Source: Planctomycetaceae bacterium
Lineage (GTDB): Bacteria; Planctomycetota; Planctomycetia; Planctomycetales; Planctomycetaceae
NCBI GenBank assembly: GCA_020426505.1
Contig: JAGQPX010000045.1
Location: 1-45,565 of the forward strand
Reading direction: 5' to 3'
Length of the DNA: 45,565 nt
The notes under the pieces: model-generated
The model's input: the letters and a program-made list of their open reading frames with translations, nothing else
Databases searched by the model: none
Told to the model about the DNA's origin: nothing
Translations under genes and position numbers: made by a program
Shown: in pieces, positions 25,367 to 34,400 of the stretch
How positions within the stretch are numbered: the first letter of the stretch is position 1
Layout of the letters: each line of letters starts with the position of its first letter

Positions 25367-26263
25367 CTATTGACGATCGTAAAGTTCGTCCTGCCGATTG
25401 AGGTCGTCCAGGTTGCCATCGCTCACATAGCCGAGGCGATGCTCTTCCATCAGGTCCGCCTGATCCTGACTGATGAAGTTAGCACCCGGCACCTCGATGC
25501 GAAACTGTCGCTGGCGGATTTCGACGTGTCCATCCAGAAAGGCGACATTGGCAGCATCCGAATGTCGAAAGTGGACATTTGGAAAATTGTTACTCGGTGG
25601 CTCAAGCAGCCATGTCTCCTCGAAGCTGTATGTCGCTGGCATGAAGGTCGCGAGCTTCACCTGAGCCGCATCTGCAAAGACGACAGTTTGCGTCATGGAC
25701 CTGACATCACGGAACCGGCGACTCAATGGCTCACTCGATGGCGTCGCAATAAACGTTGGTGGCGGGTACTCGATGCCGGCTGCCCGTGAGAGGTAATACC
25801 CATTGTAAGCAAAGCCTGTTGCAGGCTTGCCGAACCGCACCGTGTCCATCTGAGCTGCGCCGAACTCCGGACATTGAAACGCGGTGTAGTTCGTCTCCAT
25901 GAACGGCGCAAGTGGCCCGGTAGTGAAGTCGAGTTGTTGGTCGGGATTCGCCTGATCGTAGTCGACCGTGCCGAACCAGAAACGAGACGTCCCTTGGGCC
26001 CCGCTGAATGTGGACAGAAAACTCAGTCGCTGCTGATCCTCGATCACATAAGGAGGCAGCGTCTCGTTGTAGACGTCCGCATAGTTGTGCATGGCCAGCG
26101 CGAGTTGCTTGAGGCGATTCCTGCACTGCGTGCGACGTGCTGCGGCTCTCGCCTGCTGGACTGCTGGGAGAAGCAACGCAATCAGGATCGCAATGATGGC
26201 AATCACCACGAGCAGTTCGAGGAGCGTAAAGCCCTTTTGGGCACGACAGCGGTTTGATCTCAT
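25367..26263 (-). CDS. DUF1559 type II pseudopilin-like protein (prepilin cleavage, H-X9-DG)
   Basis: A 298-residue protein starting with a type IV prepilin leader: cleavage after G11 in [19 protein letters not shown], with Glu at position 5 of the mature form, then the planctomycete-typical [20 protein letters not shown]1559 covers the rest, ending with a H-X9-DG motif ([12 protein letters not shown]) near residue 255. Planctomycetes carry many such proteins, thought to be minor pseudopilins or surface fibre-like proteins. The ATG at 26263 is chosen because it gives the classic leader; reading further upstream would translate the riboswitch. Its placement directly behind a cobalamin riboswitch and in front of a DUF6580 gene is unusual and is discussed in the findings. 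Confidence 0.94.
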   Translation of the reverse strand: MRSNRCRAQKGFTLLELLVVIAIIAILIALLLPAVQQARAAARRTQCRNRLKQLALAMHNYADVYNETLPPYVIEDQQRLSFLSTFSGAQGTSRFWFGTVDYDQANPDQQLDFTTGPLAPFMETNYTAFQCPEFGAAQMDTVRFGKPATGFAYNGYYLSRAAGIEYPPPTFIATPSSEPLSRRFRDVRSMTQTVVFADAAQVKLATFMPATYSFEETWLLEPPSNNFPNVHFRHSDAANVAFLDGHVEIRQRQFRIEVPGANFISQDQADLMEEHRLGYVSDGNLDDLNRQDELYDRQ

Positions 26264-26267
26264 CGGT

Positions 26268-26305
26268 ATGGCCTCTCGCGGAACAGGACCCCGGCCATGA
26301 GAGAG
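26268..26305 (-). promoter_or_regulatory. Possible hairpin hiding the ribosome site of the DUF1559 gene
   Basis: On the minus strand, ATGGCC (26298-26293) can pair with GGCCAT (26273-26268), and CTCTC just upstream can instead pair with GAGAG. Both pairings involve the purine-rich GAGAGG (26277-26272) that lies eight bases before the start codon. Downstream of a riboswitch such pairing could regulate translation. Only inspected by eye. Confidence 0.3.
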
Positions 26306-26409
26306 TAGCGACGCGACAACATCATGGATCACGTGAACGACCAGCGCGAGGGGGCGCGTGCGATGTCTGCCAGTGTCGACAACTCCGGTCCTCGCCGGGC
26401 GATCAACTT

Positions 26410-26590
26410 CGACACACAGGCAGGTCTTCTGGCTCCCGGATCGTCCGACTGACAAAGCCTTCCCATCGAATGTTCGACAGTGGCAGCGATCGCCAATCGT
26501 CCCCGGTCACAGCGGCGGGACCGCAACGGATTTACACCGTTTTCCCTTTTCACTCATCGATCACACTCGAACGACGAGAACCTGAGTGAC
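26410..26590 (-). promoter_or_regulatory. Cobalamin (adenosylcobalamin-type) riboswitch
   Basis: Read on the minus strand, this leader has the conserved landmarks of the cobalamin riboswitch in the right order: GGGAA followed by GGTGTAAATCC, GCGGTCCCGCCGCTGTGAC, GCCACTG (26485-26479), GGGAAGG, then GACGATCCGGGAGCC and the B12 box CAGAAGACCTGCC (whole box 26435-26419). It ends about 150 bases before the DUF1559 start codon and points toward it. The nearest genes on the other side begin at 26650 and run away on the same strand, so they end here and are not controlled by it. Confidence 0.96.
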
Positions 26591-26649
26591 AGGACCACGA
26601 TAGCAATCACTCACGTCTTGTCAATGACCTTCGGCGATCGGCGATACGG

Positions 26650-29600
26650 TCACAATGGAGGAAGATCCTCGATGCGTTCGATGCGGATGGCGTCGGCCAT
26701 GACATAACCATTGGCATCGTTTGACAGCTCCACGACCAAGGTGTCGCCTGTGATGATCACGTTTGACAGGTCTTCCCAGTTGAAGTCCTGATCGTTGAAG
26801 TTATTCGGCGACTGCTGTTGATCGGCATCGACCGTCAACAGCGGGTTCGCCCCGTCGTAGATCGTGTAGGGAGCATCGGAGGCACGCAAGGGATTTGCCA
26901 CCCAAGTCGCGGATACGCGGTACTCGCCCGCTTCCAGATCGGAGAATGTCCAACGGGCGACCTTGCTGCCGCCGAAGATGGACGCATTGCGGTTATCGCC
27001 TTCGGCTCCTGCATTGCCCGTTCCCCATACTCCATTGACAATCTCGAATCCTGCGTCGCCGTCATCAATGATCTGCGGGAGATCGCCGATCCGCTCGACG
27101 CGGATCGCATCCGCCATCACGTATCCGTTCGCATCGTTCGAGAGTTCGACGATCATCGAGGTGCCGGTGATGTCGAAGTCTCCCCCCAGGTCCTGCCAAC
27201 TCACCCCGAATTCGGTCAAATCAGGACTGCCGCTCGGCGCCAGTTGCTGATTCACATCAACCGTTTCGAGAGAAGTCGTGCCGTCGATGATCGTATACGG
27301 GGCGTCAGAGGCTCGGACCGGATGCGGAGTCCAAGTTGTGGAGACGCGATACTGACCGGGGACCAGCCCGGAGAATGTCCAACGGATCACTTTCTCACCG
27401 CCGTTGATTGAAGCGTTTCGATTCGTCCCGTTGGCGCCCGAGTTCCCGGTGCCCCACGTTCCGCCCACGACCTCAGCCGCGCCGTCGTCAATGACCACCA
27501 GCGTCAGTCCTACGCTCTCGAAAGCGCCGATGTCGACGATCGCATTGCTGTCACCATTCCCGTCGACGATTCGGTCAAAACCTCGTTGGTCGGTCGGGGA
27601 ATTCGCCAAGGAATTGCTTCCCGTATCGACCGCCGGACCGGCCTCCACCAGTGCATGGGTGTGCGTGGGACCGCCGTTGTCAGCAAGCACAGGTGAGAGC
27701 ACTGTTGTGTGATCGACGTCGAGCTGATCAGTCTCTGCGTCGCATCCGTCCGCGTCTCCCACATCGCCGACCAGATTATTCCCCAGCGAATTGTAGAACC
27801 CGGTCAGATCGTTATTCGTTGTGGCGGTGTTCCCTGCCACGATGGTGTTAGCCGCAAAGACGGTTCCGTCGGCTTCGTTCATCGCGCCGCCACCGTTTGC
27901 TGCTTCGTTGAACGCAGACGTCACGTTGATCGAGGTGACGACGTTCTTCGTGTTATAGAGTCCACCACCTCCGGCGCTCGCGGTATTGCTGGAGATGGTG
28001 CTGTTCGAGATCGACAATTCGCCGCCGTTGAGTGTCTCCGTGCCCGTGTTGGCGATCCCGCCGCCATTGACTGCCGAATTGTAGGCGATCGTGCTGTGCG
28101 TGATATGCATCTCGCTATCACGATTGTTCCGCACACCGCCGCCTTGCTCGGCGTCATTGTCCGTGATCGTGGTCGTGGTGATGGACGCGAATCCCTTTGG
28201 ATACGCAGCCGGATTAGCGGCCGTTCGTCCGGTGTTCTCGATGCCGCCGCCGCCACGAGTCGCCGTGTTGGCGGAGATCAGACTGCTGGACACATTGAGC
28301 GTTCCGGCCCAGTTGAATAGTCCGCCACCGTCTCCTGATGAGTGATTGTCGAGGACCTCGCTATCGACGAGGTTCAGTGTGCCCAATTCGTTGGTGAGCC
28401 CACCTCCCTCGCTTTGTGCTGTGTTCCCGGAGATCGTACTGTTGATCACCGTGATCTCACCCTCTTCCAGACCGGCGATCCCGCCCCCCGCGTGGCTTGA
28501 GTTTCCGGTGAAGGTGCTCTCGGAGATCTCGGCTGTGCCCCGGATGTTCCCGAATCCGCCGGCGTACTCGACAGCCGTGTTGCCCGTAAACGTGCTGAGG
28601 AAGATCGTCACATCAGCAGCACCGAGCGTCTCACTGCCCTGACTCGCGATCCCGCCGCCGTGATTCGCAGCGTTCGTCGTGAAGGTGCCCTCATGCACGT
28701 TCAACACGCTGTTGCGATTGTTGCTGATTCCGCCCCCCGTGTCGCCTGCGGTGTTGCTTGTGAAGCTGCTGTCCACAATGGTCATGGTGCCGCCGGGATA
28801 AGCACCCGGATCGCCAATCGTGTTCCCCGTATTCTCGATACCCCCTCCATTCCTGAGAGCCGAGTTCACATTGAACTGGCTGCCGAGAATCTCAACCGTT
28901 CCCGCCCAATTGAAGAGTCCCCCGCCATCGTTGTCCGAGTGATTGTCGATGAAGTTTGTGCCGGTGACGCCAAGCGTGCCGAGTTCATTCGTCACCCCGC
29001 CCCCTTCGTTACCAGCGGTGTTTCCTGTGAGGGTGCTGGAGGTGAGGGTCATTTCGCTGCCGTCCCAGTTGGCGACGCCTCCTCCCTCCCAAGCCGAGTT
29101 GCCGGTGAAGGTGCTTCCCGAGATGATCGCGTGTGCCGGGCCGAAGGTTTCACTCCCCTGACTGCCGATGCCGCCGCCCATGTAGGCAGAGTTGCTGGTG
29201 AAGGTGCTGTCCTGCACGATGAGCATGCTGTTACGAATGTTGCTGATGCCGCCGCCATTCTCGCTGGATGTGTTGCCGGAAAACGTGGTGCCGACGACGC
29301 TCGCCATGCCTGCCGGATAAGCTCCGGGGTCGTAGATGGTGTCGCCCGTGTTCTCGATGCCGCCGCCGTTGCTGAGCGCGGAGTTGCCCGTGAACAGGCC
29401 GCCGGTGACACTCAACGTGCCGGCCCAGTTGAAGATCCCGCCCCCGTCGTTGTCCGTATGGTTGTCGATAATGTCGGTGTCGATGACATGGAGCGTTCCC
29501 AACTCGTTCGCCAGTCCACCTCCTTCGCTGCTGCCCGTGTTTCCACTGACTGTGCTGCCGGTAACTGTCATCTCACCGACCTCCAGATTGGCCAGACCGC

Positions 29601-30849
29601 CTCCTGCCGCTGCGGAGTTGCCGGTGAACGTGCTCGCGAGGACATCAGTATCATTGAGGAGGCCGAAGATTCCGCCGCCGTATCCGTCAGCCGTGTTGTT
29701 CTCAAAGGTCGACGTGCTAATGGTCGTGTGCCCCGCGTCGAACGCAGTGTCGCCGTGATTGGCAATTGCTCCACCGTGTGCAGCGGAGTTGGAATCAAAG
29801 TCACTGCCCTGCACATCGAGCGTGCTGTTGCGTCGATTGGTGATCGCCCCGCCGACATCCCCCGCACTGTTGCCGGAGAACGTACTGGTCGAAACATTCG
29901 CGATCCCGCCCGGGTAGGCACCCGGATCGCCGATCGTGTTCCCGGTGTTTTCGATCCCGCCACCCGAGCGGTTAGCCGTGTTGTCGGTGAAGTGAGTCCC
30001 GGAGACCGTGACCGTACCGGCCCAATTGAAAATCCCGCCTCCGTCGCTGTCCGAATGATTGTCAATGATCTGACCGTCGATCACTTCGAGCGTCGACTGT
30101 TCGTTGGTCAGGCCTCCGCCTTCCTTGCTGACGCTGTTCAACGAAACCGTCACGGCGGTCAATGTCGCGTTGGCTCCTTCGAGATTGGCCAGTCCGCCCC
30201 CTTCACTCGCAGAGTTCCCCGACAGTGACCCGCCAAACAACTGAACGACTCCCAGATTGGCGATCCCGCCGCCGTATTCCGTCGCAGTGTTTGATTGAAT
30301 CGCGAGCCCTTCCAAAGTCAAACTGGCGTCATTGGCGTTGAGGATTCCGCCGCCGTGTTCTTCGCTGCCGCCGGTGACGGTGACACCCGAAAGATCAGCA
30401 CTCACGCCCGCATGAACCTGGAACACACGATCCAGCCCACTTGCATCAATCGTCACATCCGCCGAGCCCACACCAATCAGAATCAGGTCATCTGTGATGT
30501 CCAGGTCACCAGTCGCAGCCGCGTCCTCGCCCGTTCCGGCCAGGCTCAACGTGTAGATTCCGGCCCCGATCTCGATCGTATTCACTCCCGCCAGCGCGTT
30601 GGCCTCCATGATCGCAGCACGCAGGGACGTGTCGCCGTTTGCATCCTCCGCAAGGCCGTCTCCGACGTTGGCATCAACCGTATCGCTCGTCGTGTCGACG
30701 ACAAAGTTACCGGCGAGAAGGACTCGGTCTTCCAGAAATTGCACCATCGCGACATTTGATGCTTGCTGGATTCGAGATCTGAGAGCCGTCCGTACGTGTC
30801 GACGTCGAGCACCGATTCTCAACGATTGCAGCCAGCGAGATCTTGCCAT
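26650..30849 (-). CDS. Giant beta-helix surface protein with LEPR-XLL-like leader, CSLREA-like start and two golvesin-like domains
   Basis: A 1399-residue protein. A basic leader (1-35) is followed by FLEDRVLLAG (38-47), a LEPR-XLL-like motif common on planctomycete exported giants. Residues 48-100 resemble the CSLREA domain (VVDTTSDTVDANVGDG, TSLRAAIMEANA) but both usual Cys are absent. About 100-1060 is a right-handed parallel beta-helix with recurring GGGIxN and SxFxGNxA rungs, organised as a four-fold superrepeat. Around 1080-1115 is a choice-of-anchor-Q-like segment (TDQRGFDRIVDGNGDS, VDIGAFE). Two golvesin/xanthan-lyase C-terminal-like domains follow (about 1118-1255 and 1256-1399), each ending SNDANGYVMADAIR. 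It is probably exported and attached to or released from the cell surface, with adhesive or glycan-binding roles. No cell-wall anchor motif is visible at the C-terminus. Confidence 0.93.
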   Translation of the reverse strand: MARSRWLQSLRIGARRRHVRTALRSRIQQASNVAMVQFLEDRVLLAGNFVVDTTSDTVDANVGDGLAEDANGDTSLRAAIMEANALAGVNTIEIGAGIYTLSLAGTGEDAAATGDLDITDDLILIGVGSADVTIDASGLDRVFQVHAGVSADLSGVTVTGGSEEHGGGILNANDASLTLEGLAIQSNTATEYGGGIANLGVVQLFGGSLSGNSASEGGGLANLEGANATLTAVTVSLNSVSKEGGGLTNEQSTLEVIDGQIIDNHSDSDGGGIFNWAGTVTVSGTHFTDNTANRSGGGIENTGNTIGDPGAYPGGIANVSTSTFSGNSAGDVGGAITNRRNSTLDVQGSDFDSNSAAHGGAIANHGDTAFDAGHTTISTSTFENNTADGYGGGIFGLLNDTDVLASTFTGNSAAAGGGLANLEVGEMTVTGSTVSGNTGSSEGGGLANELGTLHVIDTDIIDNHTDNDGGGIFNWAGTLSVTGGLFTGNSALSNGGGIENTGDTIYDPGAYPAGMASVVGTTFSGNTSSENGGGISNIRNSMLIVQDSTFTSNSAYMGGGIGSQGSETFGPAHAIISGSTFTGNSAWEGGGVANWDGSEMTLTSSTLTGNTAGNEGGGVTNELGTLGVTGTNFIDNHSDNDGGGLFNWAGTVEILGSQFNVNSALRNGGGIENTGNTIGDPGAYPGGTMTIVDSSFTSNTAGDTGGGISNNRNSVLNVHEGTFTTNAANHGGGIASQGSETLGAADVTIFLSTFTGNTAVEYAGGFGNIRGTAEISESTFTGNSSHAGGGIAGLEEGEITVINSTISGNTAQSEGGGLTNELGTLNLVDSEVLDNHSSGDGGGLFNWAGTLNVSSSLISANTATRGGGGIENTGRTAANPAAYPKGFASITTTTITDNDAEQGGGVRNNRDSEMHITHSTIAYNSAVNGGGIANTGTETLNGGELSISNSTISSNTASAGGGGLYNTKNVVTSINVTSAFNEAANGGGAMNEADGTVFAANTIVAGNTATTNNDLTGFYNSLGNNLVGDVGDADGCDAETDQLDVDHTTVLSPVLADNGGPTHTHALVEAGPAVDTGSNSLANSPTDQRGFDRIVDGNGDSNAIVDIGAFESVGLTLVVIDDGAAEVVGGTWGTGNSGANGTNRNASINGGEKVIRWTFSGLVPGQYRVSTTWTPHPVRASDAPYTIIDGTTSLETVDVNQQLAPSGSPDLTEFGVSWQDLGGDFDITGTSMIVELSNDANGYVMADAIRVERIGDLPQIIDDGDAGFEIVNGVWGTGNAGAEGDNRNASIFGGSKVARWTFSDLEAGEYRVSATWVANPLRASDAPYTIYDGANPLLTVDADQQQSPNNFNDQDFNWEDLSNVIITGDTLVVELSNDANGYVMADAIRIERIEDLPPL
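27985..30300 (-). repeat. Four-copy superrepeat inside the beta-helix gene
   Basis: The marker phrase GGG(I/L)FNWAGT occurs four times, at plus-strand positions about 30020, 29423, 28904 and 28307, spaced 597, 519 and 597 bases. Each is followed about 30 residues later by GGGIENTG and a PxAYP phrase. The third unit lacks exactly one 26-residue rung (78 bases), which explains the shorter spacing. Confidence 0.85.
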
Positions 30850-31479
30850 GAGGTCTTCCTGTCCACGTGCAAAAAGGAAGGGCTGAGCGCCCGGAATCCA
30901 TGTCCGCTGGCCCGCATCCGAATCGCCGATCGACGCTCAGGAAAGGTGTCAATCCCGTGATCTCTGAGGGGGTGATTGATGTTTCGAATCAATCACCGAA
31001 CCGATTCACCCGATCTCATCTCCGCAACAATCTCAATCCAAGTCTGGGGTCACCGACTCCATCGATACGGAAAAAGGTGTTGCTGTCGCAGGCACGAACA
31101 GAAGCCCAAGCAGCCGCTCCAGTTCTACGACATCCCCAATGGGCCGAAGTATCGCCGAAACCCTCTCGGTCCGTCAAGGATGATCGAGTCCGCGATAACC
31201 GACTGTACAGTACGATCATTCTCAGATGCTTCAAGAGAGCGGGGTCCCATTCAGGAGTGTTGAAGGGGCACTTACAGATCGTGAACGTGGATCATCGCTC
31301 ACACAGTTCGGATTGCAATCCAACTTCTCGGAGAGAGTGTTGGTCACGCATGTTGTGGATATCGGCAAGGCCGATTGCGACAGAGATTTGTTGACATTTG
31401 CCATGGCAGTTGTGAAGTGATTGCGACAGGCTCAGGGGAATTCATCCATTATTGATCGTTATTGCAAGTTTCCGTTGTG
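30850..31479. other. Intergenic region of 630 bases upstream of the beta-helix gene
   Basis: No convincing gene was found here on either strand; the open frames present have no family resemblance. It contains the 5' leader and presumably the promoter of the beta-helix gene (toward lower coordinates) and the 3' end of the kinase gene. The only clear structure is a perfect inverted repeat at 30971-30997, described separately. A small hairpin (ATCGGC, AAG, GCCGAT at 31361-31375) has no T run. Confidence 0.5.
30971..30997. repeat. Perfect 10-base inverted repeat with 7-base loop
   Basis: GGTGATTGAT at 30971-30980 and ATCAATCACC at 30988-30997, separated by GTTTCGA. It lies about 120 bases before the start of the beta-helix gene. 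Size and symmetry suit an operator for a dimeric regulator; it could also form an RNA hairpin in the leader if transcription starts further upstream. Confidence 0.6.
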
Positions 31480-34400
31480 TCATTTGAGAGTCGCAGCTGT
31501 TGACCAAATATAAAGGTCGGAAACAAAAGGTGCATTGGGGTCGTCGGCCGGAGTGGACGTGGTCACAAGAAGTGAGTCATTGGTCACTAGGAGTTGGGCA
31601 TACCCGAAGTGGTTCGCGAATCGATTGGAGAGACGCATTCTTCCGTATTTGGTTGTTCCTTCGGCGGATGCAAAATCGATGTGCCCTTGTTGGTCGATGC
31701 TGAGGAGCGTGCGGTCCTGAGCCGCGAATACGACCGACGACGCACTCAAACGATTCGTAAAACTGCGGCTTTCCTTCAGACTGAGTGCGTCGAAGATGCT
31801 GACTCGCCCGTTTCCATGCGTCACAGCCAGCGTGTCGGCTGATGAATTGAGTGCGAGTGCAAAGGAATCGAGAGTTTCCACGAAACCCGTCGATCGACCG
31901 TGAGTAACGTCGAGAAACAGAAGTTGTTCTTGACTGTTTCCACAGGCCAGTAGTTGATCATTCTGGAGAAATGACAGTGAGAAGCCGTGACCGACCTCGC
32001 ACGTCCAACGTGTCGCACCGGTGGTCACGTCGAAAAGTGCGACCTGTCTGTTTCGTCCCGTGCATGCCAGGAGTTGGTCGTTCCGCGAGAACTCGACTGC
32101 GTAAATGGCAACCTCCATCGGGTCGGCCTGTTGATCATCGCCGCTGACCTGCCGCATGAGTTGTCCGTCCAGGCGATCGTAAAGGCCGACTCCGCCGGTG
32201 GTCGTCCCCACGGCGATCAGGTCGCCTTTGTGAGAAACCGAAATGGCTCTGACGCCAGTGCCTGTTTGAAGTATCACTTCTGGTGGAGCTTCGTTTCGTA
32301 CGAAGTCATTGGTATGATCAAGCGGAGAAACGGAGATCGCTTGGAGTTCGGAGAGCGACTGCCGTCGTACGGAACCATCGTCGCATCCGAGGAACAATTC
32401 GTCTCCGTAGACATCCGCAGTCAGCACCCGGATTCCGTCCCAACGTAGATGAATCGCACCGCCTGCAAATGGACTGAACTGGCAGACTCGTCCGTCGTCG
32501 CCGCTGGTGAACACTTGCGAGGCGTTTGTTACCCGGACAGCGTTCACACGGGATTCATGTGCATCAAAAGCCACAGTGGGATTTAGCTTCTGGTTACTTC
32601 CAGGCGACGAAAGACGAGGCTCCCACAACAGAACCCGTCCTGCTTCGTCACCGGCGGCAAACCAACGACTATCACGGCTAAAGTCCATGGATTGAAAGTT
32701 AGCACTGGGGCTATGGAAAGTTAGTGTGCCGAACAACGTTCGCAGCCGTGTTCCTGTCTCATCAAACGCAATCACGTAGTCTCGATTGGTGTAGGCAGTG
32801 ACTAACGACTGACTTTGTGGATCAAACTGTACAAGATACGGGGTTCCACCGTTGTAGCCTGGAACTCGCTGCTCGTCTTTGGGGGCATCTGAATCGACAC
32901 GCCAGATCGAAACATGCTGCTTGCTTCCTTCGATCGCAAGCAACCGGCTATCGGGAGAGAATCCAATGAGTCGATGACGGCGATCCGATTCAAGCGAGAA
33001 TGTCTCTCCGTCTTTGAGTCGGGACAATTGGATGGGTTGGTAGCGACTCCCTCCGGCGAGCCAGCGGCCATCGGGAGAGAATGTCAATGACTCGATCGTT
33101 GTAAGATGGTTCTGCACAGAGGAGACGTGCTCACCGGTCTGGGCATCGACCAGATGGACATGGATCGGCTCTTCTGCTTCGGGTCTGCCGCCGATCGCGA
33201 GGGTTTGGCCATCGGGAGCAAGTGCGAGCGCATGAATCGCCCCGATCTCAGGCTGTAGATGACGTTCCTGGGTTCCGACTTTCAGATTCCAGATGCGGAT
33301 AACGCCGTCAACGCCTGCTGTGTACGCGGTCTTCTGATCGGCACTCAGCACGCACTCGGTGGCGATGCCGTCATGTCGACCGAGAATCCTTTGTCTGGCG
33401 TTCAACTCGGCGTTGAGGATGCACCACTCGGCTCCCCGAAGATCACGTTTCATCCCCGGGTGTTGACGTTCGAGGATCTCTCGGACCTGATACAACCGCC
33501 CCTGATCCCAGAGTTGAAAAGCGAGTCGCATGTCCGCCCGATAGCCGATTTCCCGTGCGGTCTCTCGCTCCTGTTCGGCGATCGCCCGTGCATTGTTCGC
33601 ATCAATCTGCGCGGAGCGGGCAGCCTCTCGCTCCTGTCCAACGGTATGGAGAGCAACCTCCAACTCCTCCGCGTGTTGTTCTGCCTGTTGCAGGTGGTAG
33701 CTCAGTCCGAAGACCAATCCACTAACAGTGAGCATGGCAAAGGCGACGAACCCTGCGACCGCAGGGGACCGTTTCGTCCAACGGATGAGTCGCTCCAGCT
33801 GAGGGATTGGACGTGCAGTTGTCGGTTCCCCCCGCAGATAGCAGTTGAGATCATCGCGTAACTCCCCTCCGTCGTGGTAACGCTTCTCGGGAAGTTTCTC
33901 CAGGCATTTTAGGCAGATCGAGTTTAAATCCCGGGAAACCTGTGGGACGTGTCGCGATGGCCCGGTCGGTTGCGATTGGACGATCTGTTGAATGACCTCG
34001 AACTCGGAGGGTCCTGCGAATGGCACGTGGCCCGTGAGCAATCGATAAAGCAGGACGCCCAGCGAATACACGTCCGATGCGGGCCCAAGCTGTTCGCGAT
34101 TGGCTGTCGCTTGTTCGGGAGACATATACTCCGCCGTGCCCATCACCATGCCGGTTCGGGTCATCGAGGCTTCCGTGGCAAGATCGCGGGCCAGTCCGAA
34201 ATCCGTCAATCGGGGAGTAAACGACAGATCACTGGAAGACGTCCCACTTTCGTCGAGCAGAACATTCTCCGGCTTGATGTCACGATGGATGAGCCCCTGA
34301 CGATGGGCGTGCTCGGCCGCATCGGCCAAGTCTCGCACGATCCGGGCAGCCAAATCGGGGTCGACAGTCTCCTGGCGGCTCTTCAACCACTCTGCGAGGT

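Noticed and set aside
26264..26455. N-terminal extension of the DUF1559 protein
   Set aside because: It would translate the riboswitch ([10 protein letters not shown] is the B12 box read as protein) and bury the prepilin leader inside the chain.
28660..30228. Long plus-strand open frame (522 codons) opposite the beta-helix gene
   Set aside because: It is the mirror of a Gly/Asn/Thr-rich repeat coding region with few minus-derived stops; its translation has no domain features and merely echoes the repeats.
30867..31394. Plus-strand open frame (175 codons) in the intergenic gap
   Set aside because: Starts inside the leader of the beta-helix gene, has no recognisable features, and its basic Ser/Arg/Pro-rich composition is typical of chance translation.
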